From: Terebella lapidaria | Lineage: Eukaryota > Annelida > Polychaeta > Terebellida > Terebellidae | Direction of reading: 5' to 3' | Assembly (NCBI GenBank): GCA_949152475.1 | Contig: OX424569.1 | Coordinates: 17,893,170 to 17,957,169, forward strand | Length of the DNA stretch: 64,000 nucleotides | In this document: piece after piece, positions 12,268 through 21,723 of the stretch | Position numbering within the stretch: the stretch's first letter is position 1 | Layout of the letters: the number at the start of each line of letters is the position of its first letter | Notes under the pieces: generated by a model | The model's database searches: none | Seen by the model: only the letters and a program-made list of their open reading frames with translations | Told to the model about the DNA's origin: nothing | Position numbers and translations under genes: made by a program

Positions 12268-13026
12268 TTACCCCTTATCCGAGCAGATAATATTTCTACA
12301 CATATGATGAATAAATATGGAGATAGTGGACATCCTTGTCGCATTCCTCTGCCAAGTTTGAAAAAAGAAGAATACCGGCCATTGTTGAGTATACAATACT
12401 AATATGTAATCCAAGCGCGTGAAAACAGGATAAGGTGGTTGTGTGTGGAAGGTAAATATTTTTTTCGATGGGTGTTTTTTTCTGTATGTGTCCAAAATGT
12501 CAAAATCTTCCATATAGTTTTGCGTAACTGTCCTGGCCTTTATGTTGGCATGATCAGATCTACCACCTTGTTTATCTAGAATGGGATTCAGTATATGATT
12601 AAAATCGCCGCATATAATGCGATTGTCATTGGGAATATTTTCAATAAGCTCATATAAATTGCAGAAAAAAGCTGGACTGTCGTGGTTTGGACCATATATG
12701 TTAGCTAACGTAATCCTTTTTTCATCAATGGTAATATCAAGGATGACAAATCGGCCCTTTGGATCTATAAATTTATCATGTATTTCTTTGTTGCACCTGG
12801 GGTTAAATAAAATCATCACTCCTTGAGCATTGGATTTTCCATGAGAAAATATTATGTCTCCCTGAAAATCATTTTTCCACGTATTTTCACTATCGGCTGT
12901 TGAGTGGCTTTCTTGTATGCATATAATGTCATATTTATGTTCTCGAATCCATTCAAATACTTTTTGCCGTTTATTTTTGGATTGCAATCCCCTGACGTTC
13001 TTGGTGACGATCCCAATACTATCCAT
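12268..13026 (-). pseudogene. LINE ORF2 endonuclease, joined to an RT remnant (copy 1)
   Basis: Residues 1-210 are an AP-like endonuclease: Asn10 in TKNVRGL, Glu39 in CIQES, Tyr111/Asn113 in NIYGPN, Asp141/Asn143 in GDFN and Asp206 in RLDYILV. The terminal SDH histidine motif is absent, because sequence jumps at about 12397 to the RT core ([20 protein letters not shown], then [13 protein letters not shown]) read in another frame. In family members the two are separated by some 250-300 residues, so about 0.8 kb is missing. Copies 2 and 3 (23597-24355, 34928-35686) keep W in NNGWYSSFF where this copy has R. Confidence 0.8.
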
Positions 13027-13366
13027 TTTGACTATATATCTGAGATATGTTTCCTATATAATCTGCAGAATTAATTATACCAATGAAGGTATGATTATAC
13101 GGATTGGCAGATATAATGAATGACCTTGAATATTCGTCATTGGTATTTGTGTGCATATCAGAAATTGATTCAGTTTTGCACAAAGGTATGCAATTTTCAA
13201 ACAAAATACAATTGAACACAACAATAAACAAAAGACCTATAGACAACCTCAGCGACATAAACACTGGTGCTTTATGCACTGAAAGCTCGGAGTAATGGGA
13301 ACCTCCGATAACAAGACAGAGTATCGAGAGTAGAACAGACAATCGGACTCCGCTATCACATGACAT
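13019..13366 (-). CDS. 115-aa ORF in LINE, two hydrophobic segments, function unknown
   Basis: ATG at 13366. Hydrophobic stretches are LSVLLSILCLVIGG near the N-terminus and LLFIVVFNCILF near residue 50. The ORF ends by overlapping the endonuclease ORF by 8 nt (stop TAG inside ATGGATAG). It stays open in all three copies (24348-24695 and 35679-36026) with L to R and A to S changes, but those copies are too young to show selection. I do not recognise a family. It may be chance coding in the ORF1-ORF2 spacer. Confidence 0.3.
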   Translation of the reverse strand: MSCDSGVRLSVLLSILCLVIGGSHYSELSVHKAPVFMSLRLSIGLLFIVVFNCILFENCIPLCKTESISDMHTNTNDEYSRSFIISANPYNHTFIGIINSADYIGNISQIYSQNG

Positions 13367-14752
13367 TGTGCCGGAGTTCCGTATACTGGTACGATACGAT
13401 GTTCATGGTGCTTTAACCCACTTAATTTCAGGAAAGGTGTATACTAAATGTACATAGACCTTTGGCTTGATATGCTCGGTAGCGCGTGCAGAACATATTT
13501 ACATGTATGAGAGGTTCACGTCCCCACTGCCATAGCTAGTCGCCTAAGAAGTGAAACCTTGGGCTTATGACATTGATGACCTTGTGAACATACGTACATA
13601 TCACGTACATGTATGTAGGTTAGCTTGGAGCACCAGTTTCCCGGGCGAAAGTAACATTGAGAATGATACAAGCACATGGAAGCGTGAAATTCCGTGTTTC
13701 CCCCCCCCCCCCCCGAAAAAAAAAATCAGATCCAGCTAAAAGTTGCCCCCTATTTCTCAGACCTGGGCACGTTCGAATACAATACACAAAAGGCATAAGT
13801 TTCACCGAAGTGATGTAAATGAAACACGAACGTAAGTTTTTCTGAATCAGAAAGTATTGAGGTGCCCCCATACACGGAATTTATCGACATGCATGTTTAA
13901 CGCAGAATACATCCATGATAGCAACCTGGATACAGCAGCCAATAGTGTCTATGGACTGGAGTATGATTGCATTTGGCATTAATTTGTGAAACAAAAAGGT
14001 TCACACTTCGATTGAGCCACGATCGCAGGCCTCGTGCTTTGATTTTTCTCAGACGTTTGTGTATACATGATAATAGCGAGACGAAAATCATCGGCAAGGT
14101 GTATATCAGAACCACTTTATTTTTTATAAAGGTATGTGTTGAACCCCATAGGCATACGAGATAACATTATAAATGCAACCACAAGTCAGCATCTGTGGAA
14201 AGCTATTTATTTTTTATCGATATTCTGCTTACTATATCTTATTAGTTTTTGATCAGATGTAGATCTATCACCAGAGATGACCTCTGGTTCAAAAAGTACT
14301 TCGTGGTACATAGCAATATACTGAAACATTTGACAATTATCGTCCAAGACAGACATCTGAACACTTTTATTATCTAAATAGAGTATCACAACACCCCAAA
14401 CACCATAGACAGAAACCTCCTTATGCTGTAACTGCATACTGATATATGTGGACTGGTGTATATAACCATTTTCTGAATTTATGCCTGTATGACTGTGGCA
14501 TATATGTAAAAGGCAGATTGTTCACGTTTTGTACTTTGTCCCGCGACGATCGCAAACCCATTTTTCATGAACGTATGTACATAAACTCCATTGTATAATT
14601 AAGCTGTAGCAAGACCAAACGGTAGCTAATTCAGAAGTTACATTGGTGTAGATAGTAAGTACTATAAGTTTGATATGCTGGTACCATGGAAAACCAGAGC
14701 AACAGTATGGTTAGTCTGCTTCAAGGTAAACGAACATAACCAGTCCAACAAT
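13367..14752 (-). other. LINE internal spacer without recognised coding (copy 1)
   Basis: About 1.4 kb between the Pro-rich part of ORF1 and the ORF2 region. Frames are short. A C15/A10 tract at 13700-13725 varies between units (C18 at 25029-25046, C14 at 36360-36373). An inter-ORF spacer this long is unusual, so an older insertion nested here is possible, though I see no terminal repeats. Confidence 0.5.
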
Positions 14753-15238
14753 TCACACCATAGAAATGCTAGTTGAAGGTACAGTTCCTGGCTCCTCGTG
14801 GGAACTAGGCATTCCTGTTGGCGTCGCCATAACTCCCTGGGACCTCGGAGTGAAGATGGGATACAGCGAAGTCAGACGAGCAGCGGTGGTAGGGTTGGGA
14901 GGATGCGATGTGGAGAGGTGAAGGTCAGACGGGTTTGCCATCGACTGAGACGATGGAGCAACATCAGCCGGTTTGACCATCGACGGAGGCAGAGCAGCAA
15001 CATCAGCAGGGTTGGTCATCAATGGGGGCGGAAGAGCAAAATCAGCAGGGTTGGCCATCGACAGAGGCGGAGGTACAACGTCAGCAGGGTTGGAAGGATG
15101 CGGAGTGGAGTGGCGAGGACCAGACGAGATGACCATGGGCAGGACTTGGGGCGCAGCAGCCGCAGCACTTGCTGGAAGCGGGATAGAGTGACCACAATCA
15201 GGCGGACTGACCAGTATTGCCTGTTGGGGTAGCCGCAA
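14753..15238 (-). pseudogene. LINE ORF1-associated Pro/Ala-rich repeat region (copy 1)
   Basis: A 161-residue frame with a 13-residue (39-bp) tandem repeat of the form NPADVxPPPxSMx, about four copies (DNA about 14940-15095). The repeat period is a multiple of three and the peptide repeat is clean only in this frame, which favours former coding. The frame is offset by one from the IMPACT-containing ORF and overlaps its end, so the two are not one open frame here. Copies are 26084-26569 and 37411-37896. Confidence 0.45.
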
Positions 15239-16058
15239 CGGAGGACATCTCCAGGTTGCAACTTAGGTTTGATTTCGTTGAATTGTTTTTCGTCAGGGAC
15301 ACATTTAAAGCCGCTTTTGTGCAATGTCTGATTATGTCAAAACGCCTTGGGCCAAGTTCATTTCCGCTGAACCAACGAGATACCACCACTACCTGGTTAC
15401 TGATGTTAGACCGCTGTAGTTCCTGTAGTATTGACCTAGCTCCTCCATATTCATCATCGTCCTCGCAAAAATCTACGAGATCCCCATTCTGAAAGATTCG
15501 TGCTGCGAACATGTTATGCGTAGCTGTGCTCAATCCACGGTTGTTTGTGTGTTTTATAGCGCTAACTGCCATGGATATTTCAACTGGGCTTGTCACACTG
15601 GCGATATGTGCAACGAATCTATTGCCTTTTTCCGTGACCGCTTGTGAGGAAGCAATGTTCATCAAGTGAGTATTCGCAATAATGTCTGACACCGATATTG
15701 TGCACGGTGGAATTGATGGAGCCACATATTTTCGTCCATCTACAACCACAGCATCCCCCTTACCGACAAACTTGGGTTTCTTCCCTTCTTTTTTTGCTAG
15801 GTTGAAGATATGGCCAACAAGTTTTTTTTTTTCCGAAAGGTTAGGGGGGAGTTGACTACTGATGAAATATTTCGTTCCGGCCAGGTGTTTTGCTTGAGAG
15901 AGGATATGATCTTTCCCTTGGACGAAAACGGCTACGATTGGGCGAGAGGAATCACGTCCTGCGTTACCAAAACGGTGGCACCTAGCGATCCAGACACGAT
16001 TGGGGTCCACTAACTGATCATCGCCAGGCGGGACGAGGCAGGATCGAAGGACTTTCAA
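15198..16058 (-). CDS. LINE ORF1 (5'-truncated) fused to IMPACT/YigZ-like domain (copy 1)
   Basis: An open frame of 286 residues whose first codon (TTG) is only the truncation edge; target-site sequence with a stop lies immediately upstream. Residues about 20-115 match the RRM/C-terminal region of L1-type ORF1 proteins: VWIARCHRFG, RPIVAVF, LAGTKYFISSQLP and VVVDGRKYV. Residues about 135-265 match the IMPACT/YigZ (UPF0029) domain: RFVAHIASVTSPVE, ATHNMFAARI, FCEDDDEYGGARSIL and VVVVSRWFSGNELGPRRF. Cellular IMPACT has an RWD domain in front and acts on Gcn1/Gcn2 translational control; here the partner is a retrotransposon RNA-binding protein. The frame is open in all three units (286, 286, 285 residues, differing in a Lys run). 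The role in the element is unknown. Confidence 0.78.
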   Translation of the reverse strand: MKVLRSCLVPPGDDQLVDPNRVWIARCHRFGNAGRDSSRPIVAVFVQGKDHILSQAKHLAGTKYFISSQLPPNLSEKKKLVGHIFNLAKKEGKKPKFVGKGDAVVVDGRKYVAPSIPPCTISVSDIIANTHLMNIASSQAVTEKGNRFVAHIASVTSPVEISMAVSAIKHTNNRGLSTATHNMFAARIFQNGDLVDFCEDDDEYGGARSILQELQRSNISNQVVVVSRWFSGNELGPRRFDIIRHCTKAALNVSLTKNNSTKSNLSCNLEMSSVAATPTGNTGQSA

Positions 16059-16064
16059 CTGATC

Positions 16065-16074
16065 CTACATATTT
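16065..16074. repeat. Right target-site duplication of LINE (unit 1)
   Basis: CTACATATTT, identical to 10386-10395. From about 16080 the sequence again aligns with the gene 5 upstream region (45112 onward), which places the LINE boundary here. Confidence 0.85.
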
Positions 16075-16205
16075 CATGTCACCCTGGTGGTTCTCTGCAT
16101 GTGCGTTCGCAATGAATCTTGTCTGTACATCAGTCAGTACATCAACTGTACATCAGTCAGGGATGTATAATGGTGAATGTGTTTCATCTAAAGCTTATGG
16201 CTCCT

Positions 16206-16225
16206 GAACACAATTTGTCATTGTG
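16206..16225 (+). promoter_or_regulatory. Conserved block just upstream of exon 1
   Basis: GAACACAATTTGTCATTGTG lies 30 bp before the ATG of gene 2. It is identical before genes 3 (27537-27556) and 4 (38861-38880), identical before gene 1 (4123-4142) although flanks differ, and slightly changed before gene 5 (45296-45315). Keeping it while surroundings diverge suggests 5' UTR or core promoter use. A TGTATAAT sequence sits about 90 bp before the ATG in genes 2-4 but not in gene 5. Confidence 0.45.
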
Positions 16226-16255
16226 TCCTCTGTAATATAAACGTGTGATATCAAA

Positions 16256-19200
16256 ATGGGAACCAGTCTAACTTTGGCTGCATTTCTTTGTTTGCTGATG
16301 CTCGTGGATGGATACGATCGCCGTTTCCACGCGGAATTCGGTCGTGATGTCAGATGTAACCGACCAGTTCTAGAAAGTGTGAAAAGAGCTTCCAAGTTAC
16401 AGTGTGCAGCTGAGTGTAGGAATCTCCACCGTTGTGGTGGATTCAATCACCAGCTGCTGACCAATGGGAGGAGCGAATGTGATTTACTGCAGGGTCTCTG
16501 TGATGCCTCGGACATCATGCCTCAGATTGGAGCTGTGTTTTACGAGCGTTCTGACTGCGGTGAGAAAATTTTTACTCTCCCAGGTAAACAACTGTTTAAC
16601 AGTACAAATGTTTCTCAAATGTTCTTAGTGTTTTAGGTTTGTTATTGTGGCAATCACTTTGTTAACAATAAACCTGAAGGAAAATTAAGATGAATATATA
16701 TATGAAAATATCATTTGTAGGGTCCAAAATGCACCATATTCATTCATGTGTACAATCCTCCAGACACCCTGGCAGCATTTGAGACAAGTCTGCATGGAAA
16801 CTGGGCAAGATTACCAACATACTTGTTTGGATATTGCCAGGATTTTGTCGTGCAGAATCCATGCCTTGTGAGAAACCCGAGGACAACACACAAGTGTCCT
16901 TAGTGATTCTTGACCAGTTTCCATGCAGACAGTTTCCATCTCAATGCTGCCAGGGTGTCGGGAGGCATCTGTGCAGCAGCTGAGATGAGATTAAAAGCTG
17001 GGCTTTAGGCTGAACATTTATGAGTCCTGATGTCTCAGGAACCTGAACTTTTGGAGCGTAGTTAATAGTTCAAGTTAAAACTACTGGTCAATCTTTCTGC
17101 AAAGTCATTGCGGATGATACTTAGTGTCAACTTGCAATACACACACCAAAATTATCTTCCATTGATTAAGTTCAATTTTCTAAAATACCATCCACTTTAT
17201 TCAATGATCTGTATCGATGTGAGACGTCAATAAGAACGACACAGTTGTGATCGAGTGACGAGACAAACATCACAAACAAAGCATGACTTCCAGACATTGA
17301 TAGTGTATTCGAACCACCATGTGCATTCGATTATGCAATTCTCAAAGGACATGCTTTTATTCACACAAATATCATGAAATAGTATTTTTCGACAAGCTTA
17401 TGTCATCGAACCAAGATAACACCATTTCGTTTAACTAACAAGATGACACAACGTATGAACGGGTCCCTCATGCTGAAAGGAACAGTTTATTTTTTGTTGA
17501 ACACGTAGAACTCTGAATATCTCATATGGTATAAGGTTGACAGCATCAATTACTGACACCTTGCTAGTCTAATGAAGCCGACTAATGTACAAAAGATATC
17601 ATGTGCTTTGAACAAAATATCCTGGAATAGAGCCTTCCAGCCGTCCACGCTGGCACATGACATTGGACTCATGTTTTGTATGTTACAGTTTTGCATTTTT
17701 CATTTCACGTCACGCATTTGTCAATATGACATTGTGTTTCATTGGAGCATACTGTTTATTTTCCCTGACGCGTACTGTTTTCTTTTCTGTCGGAAATCAT
17801 TCATTAAGCATTTGCTAGGAGTGAATACATTCGTGACAGAGAGACTATATATCACAGAGACTTCTTTATAGGCCTTTGATTGTGTCTTATATTTTCGACC
17901 AATTAATTAGGTGTTAGGTTGCTCACAAACGATACACCCGCCATGCGTTTTTTCCACGTTGTTTCCCAGATAATACACTGATGCACACCTCTTAGGCAAT
18001 GATAATCTTTGTTGACTTATAGTTGAATTACGAGACTGCGTCGAGTACACGTTCTTCAATGATGACCAGCCTCAAGTTGACATCGACGTGACATATAACG
18101 GCGTCACCACGTCACTGCCCGTGGTGTGTGACAAACGTACGGACGGCGGCGGATGGACGGTCGGTGTTTTCTAATGTGGGCGGAACATTTTTTTCTGAAT
18201 TACAAGACTGAATTTCTGAATTAAACTACGTTTCGTGATCGAATGATGTTATTACCGTTTATATGAGTTCTTGAATACAAATAGTTACAGTTTGGTATTG
18301 AAATTTTCCAGGTTCTAATCCAGAGGAAAGAAGGCACAGAGAATTTCAACCGCAACTGGGAATCTTACAAGGCTGGTTTCGGCAATTTACAAGGACCATT
18401 TTATTTAGGTACTAGCTCTCGAATTCTTGTTAATGTTTTGGCGTTTCAATATAGTTTTCAATCTAGCGTAGGTGTAAATCGAATGGACCCCAATGAAAGA
18501 TATATTTAAAATGTCGCCAGTATGTCAAAATGCCTTTGTAGTATTCTATATGGTAGCGATATATTCAGGTAATGAGCAGATGCACAGATTGACATCGGAC
18601 GGTCGTCAGCACGAGCTGTACATCAGTATGGCAAGTTTTGCTGGAGAGACGAGGTTCGCACGCTACGAATCGTTCCGGATCGGTCCCGAGACGGACAACT
18701 ACCGTCTGTACCTCGGCGCGTACACTGGAGGGACTGCACGTGAGTAATTGATATCACACATGATCATCTGAAACCAATGTGCCCAATAAAGACAGGACTT
18801 GGTCTGAGACACTCTTTCACACATGAACACATACATGTATTACGACAATGAACCCTATGTACTTTATGTATCCTTGTAGACTATCGGATATTCTCCCCGG
18901 TGCAAACGCTGTTATTCTTTATTTATCATTGTTCTATATCCCCATATGTATTGAGAGTCGCAAAAATATCAAATTTTCTTCCAAAACAATTTGCACATTC
19001 ATTGATGCATTTTTAATAGGGCTGTTCTTGGTTATATGAATATTAATGATTGGTATCCGCACTGTGCTAGGGGTGCCCACAGACGTAGTACAAAAGTTGC
19101 AACTGGTGTCAGACACACTAAACTATTCATCGGGTGTTGTTCGCTACATTTCCCCTCCTATATTTACAGTTGATGCGTTTTCCTACCACAACCTGCAAGC

Positions 19201-19432
19201 GTTCTCTACCCCTGATCGTGACCACGACGGGTCAAGTTACCACTGTGCTGCAATCAAAGAGGCCGGGTTTTGGTTCCACAAGTGTGACTACTGTTTGCTG
19301 ACTGGTCGCTGGGGACAGGCTCTAGTGTACGTGACTCTCGACGTTGATTTCTACATCGGGATCATCTGGTCAACCTGGCTGGGCTTCAGAGAGAACCTGA
19401 AGGAAGTGAGAGTCATGACACGGCCAGTCTAG
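16256..19432 (+). CDS. Gene 2: hybrid secreted PAN + fibrinogen-domain protein
   Basis: Exons 16256-16559, 18023-18159, 18312-18408, 18569-18739, 19170-19432; 972 nt, 323 residues. Signal peptide is residues 1-19 and the PAN-like domain has six cysteines at 34, 50, 54, 60, 75 and 82. Cys101 sits at the domain border, where genes 1 and 5 have Tyr, giving an extra cysteine that could pair with the unpaired Cys278 or another chain (inference). The fibrinogen domain is residues 102-323 with all family landmarks listed for gene 1. R117Q and Q176P distinguish it from gene 1; R59 (CGT) distinguishes it from gene 3 (His). Exon 1, intron 1 and the start of exon 2 are gene 4 type; DNA from intron 2 on is gene 1 type, so it is a recombinant. 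A second in-frame donor (CAG/gtaaac at 16584) could add eight residues. Confidence 0.88.
16757..16975. repeat. Hairpin element in intron 1 of gene 2
   Basis: The left arm, beginning CCTCCAGACACCCTGGCAGC, pairs with the right arm ending at 16975 (GCTGCCAGGGTGTCGGGAGG). Arms are about 55 bp with few mismatches around a loop of about 100 bp. Same-strand transcription would give a long stem. Copies are 28088-28306 (gene 3) and 39412-39630 (gene 4); none was seen in introns of genes 1 and 5. It fits a small MITE inserted in the downstream parent gene before the array formed. Confidence 0.7.
17055..18022 (+). other. Rest of intron 1 of gene 2, alignable to gene 5 intron 1
   Basis: No exon is seen. 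About 17055-18022 aligns with 49698-50754 in gene 5 (shared words include AGACGTCAATAAGAACGACA). It is therefore old intron sequence, to which gene 5 later gained roughly 3-4 kb of repeat DNA on the left. A 99-aa open frame at 17572-17871 is not kept in gene 5. Confidence 0.6.
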
Positions 19433-21713
19433 AGCATTGATTTATTCTGGTGGCACGCCTCTTGGAGAAACTTCTCTGGAGAATTCTTCAAAATTCTCAG
19501 CATTCAGACACTACGTCTGGGAATGTCTCGAAATTTTATAGGGTTGTAGTCATTATCACCAAATTATCGACTATTTAATACATGTCCAAAGCTGTGTGTA
19601 ATTTTGGTTTGACAGACTGTTGATATGATATCACTAATGTCATTATGTCACTAAGGAGTTTCTAAATATGGAAAGTAGTTCCTGCTTGCAAATGAAATTG
19701 TATACTGTAGGCTACATCTCATCCTTCACATGATGAAATACACATAAATGTATTACAATCACCGTTTTATTTCAAGAACAAATTCTCTGAAACGAATTCA
19801 GTTATCATTGTATAAAAAAACTTATAAAGACACATCAACGAAATATATATTCAAGATCAGGCACAAGGGACACTGAACCTCTGGTCCTGGAAGACAAATA
19901 CGCCAACACTAAATTTAGTAATTTTCCAACATTACAATTATATATGATTTTTTGTTAACAGAATGGCTGTGTCCAACATTACCACGTTACTATGTTATAC
20001 TCCATGAATCCGTCTAATTCTCAACAGACATATGACTCAATTATCAGATAGGCAGAATGTAATTACTGTCACCCCGAGTGGCCCATTGAATCAGTTACAG
20101 TAATAGTGCAAGGCTGTACGTGAACCCGTGTTCTGCCTAAAATTACCGGGATAAAATCTGGACAACAGCACTATTCAAGGAGGTGCAAATGAGTACATCT
20201 TGCAATACATAACTGATGCTATTTGTGATCTGTCGATGTACACATTCACCCCATTTGTTAGATGAAATTATAAAATCGAGCTTAATAAAATCTGACTATA
20301 ATATGTCGTCATGCATATCATGTTTGCAATGCCTGAAATCGTAATTGATCAAGCAACTATTACGGAGGATAACTTGAGGAGAAGGGCAATTTTAAAGCAC
20401 TGGGCACGATCTGGATCTAAATCATGAATATGAATTTGAAATACAATTCTGTTGTGTATCAAATCACGACCTGATTATAAATGAAACTCTCAAGATCAGT
20501 ACTTTTTAAGATTTCCAACTACTAGTGGAAGTTTCTCATAGCATTACCCCAGTAGCCTCTTGTCTAATGATATACTAGTATGTATTTTTGTTCTTTGACA
20601 TACACATTCCAATGGTTGCTTCTATCCGTTGTTGAGTGGTGGCATACCTGTTCCATCAAGTGTTCTTCGATTTAGAAACAACATTTTCACACGTACACCT
20701 TTGATGGCGACTGGGCGGCTATTGATATACACTTGGTCACACTTGTGGTTGAGTCGAATTATACAGAAAATCGCGTTTTACTGGTGTCAAAAACTATTGT
20801 TATATTAGAGGCAGAAGCTTTTAGTAGGTCTACAGGATTGACACTGATCAAATACTACTCCTCATGGACGTTAACTGGGTCTATAGGTTAGAGACTGTAT
20901 ACATATGTACTTGTTTTTGTTTATTTCCTTGGATTCGACTTTCAAATTTTTGATTGATTGTTACGTAAGTTTGCATTATTCAAGCATATGTACAAGGGAT
21001 CACAATTTAACTATATTTCACACAAGGTCTCTCTGTTGAGGTAATACTGGCTCTAAATTTCACTGTATTTATGGGATCTGCCGTCTGTCAAAGTTATGTT
21101 GTACCTGATGTAATGGGAAGATACATGCATCCCAAATTAGCTCCCTCATAAACCTGCCATTGTCAATTAATGGCGGCTATACATCAGCAACCCATCATTA
21201 TTTATTCAATGTCCATACTCCCCAGGCTCACATCTGCAGTCGAGTGGGAACGATTATCACAGAGAATTATGGTATTTGCAAGTCCAAAGCTGTCATAAAT
21301 GTCGTGATAGTTCATTACAGCACTAACTTCTCGAGAGTAAAAACACCGTTACAGCTTTATTACAAGCCCTGGCTATACACAATACACGCGATTGGTGATT
21401 GTCCAGGTTGTAAAAATAAGTTCGAATTATTATTATTTAGAAAAACAAAGCCATGATAAAGCCATCACATACATACATCAGATGTGTGCAGTGATAATGA
21501 CATTTCAAATGGCAGCTGAGGCCAAACGCTACATTCGATTCAATTTTCATGAAAAAATAAAAAACCCACTGTACTAATTTCACACTGAGTTCATGAGGGT
21601 ACCCGCTATACATGTATACAAATGATATGCCACAACTGATTTTCAGTGCAAATATACAAGGTCTCAGGTGGGAATGTATGATTAGCTGTCTGTTTCTGAG
21701 TCGCCAATAGTAA
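19433..21713. other. 3' flank of gene 2 (unit 2), no gene seen
   Basis: A near-identical copy of 8106-10385, with scattered substitutions such as tgaatgatc to taattgatc near 20341. No exon recognised. Confidence 0.6.
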
Positions 21714-21723
21714 CTACATATTT

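Larger units (their letters stand above)
10396..16064 (-). mobile_element. LINE (L1/Tx1-type), copy 1: 5'-truncated and internally deleted
   Basis: A minus-strand non-LTR retrotransposon of 5669 bp between 10-bp target-site duplications. It ends at its 3' side in an A-rich tail (read as T-rich at 10396 onward). Order from its 5' end: truncated ORF1 with an IMPACT-like domain (16058-15198), Pro/Ala-rich repeat region (15238-14753), about 1.4 kb without recognisable coding, a 115-aa hydrophobic ORF (13366-13019), AP-like endonuclease (13026 to about 12397), RT core (about 12390-11985) and RT C-terminal region (11973-11101, then 10862-10584). DNA between endonuclease and RT is missing, and the Tyr of the YADD box is a TAG codon (12213-12215). 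It cannot be autonomous. Paralogous sites upstream of genes 1 (about 3905) and 5 (about 45100) lack it. Confidence 0.88.

Noticed and set aside
13367-14752. A separate element nested in the LINE between ORF1 and ORF2
   Set aside because: No terminal repeats, tail or target-site duplication were visible at either edge, so it is left as LINE spacer.
14798-15232. Arg-rich 144-aa plus-strand ORF
   Set aside because: It is antisense to the LINE Pro-rich repeat and a by-product of the 39-bp repeat being open in several frames.
17572-17871. 99-aa ORF in intron 1 of gene 2 (and in genes 3 and 4)
   Set aside because: It lies in an intron, has no domain, and the aligned gene 5 intron (about 50230-50440) does not keep the frame.
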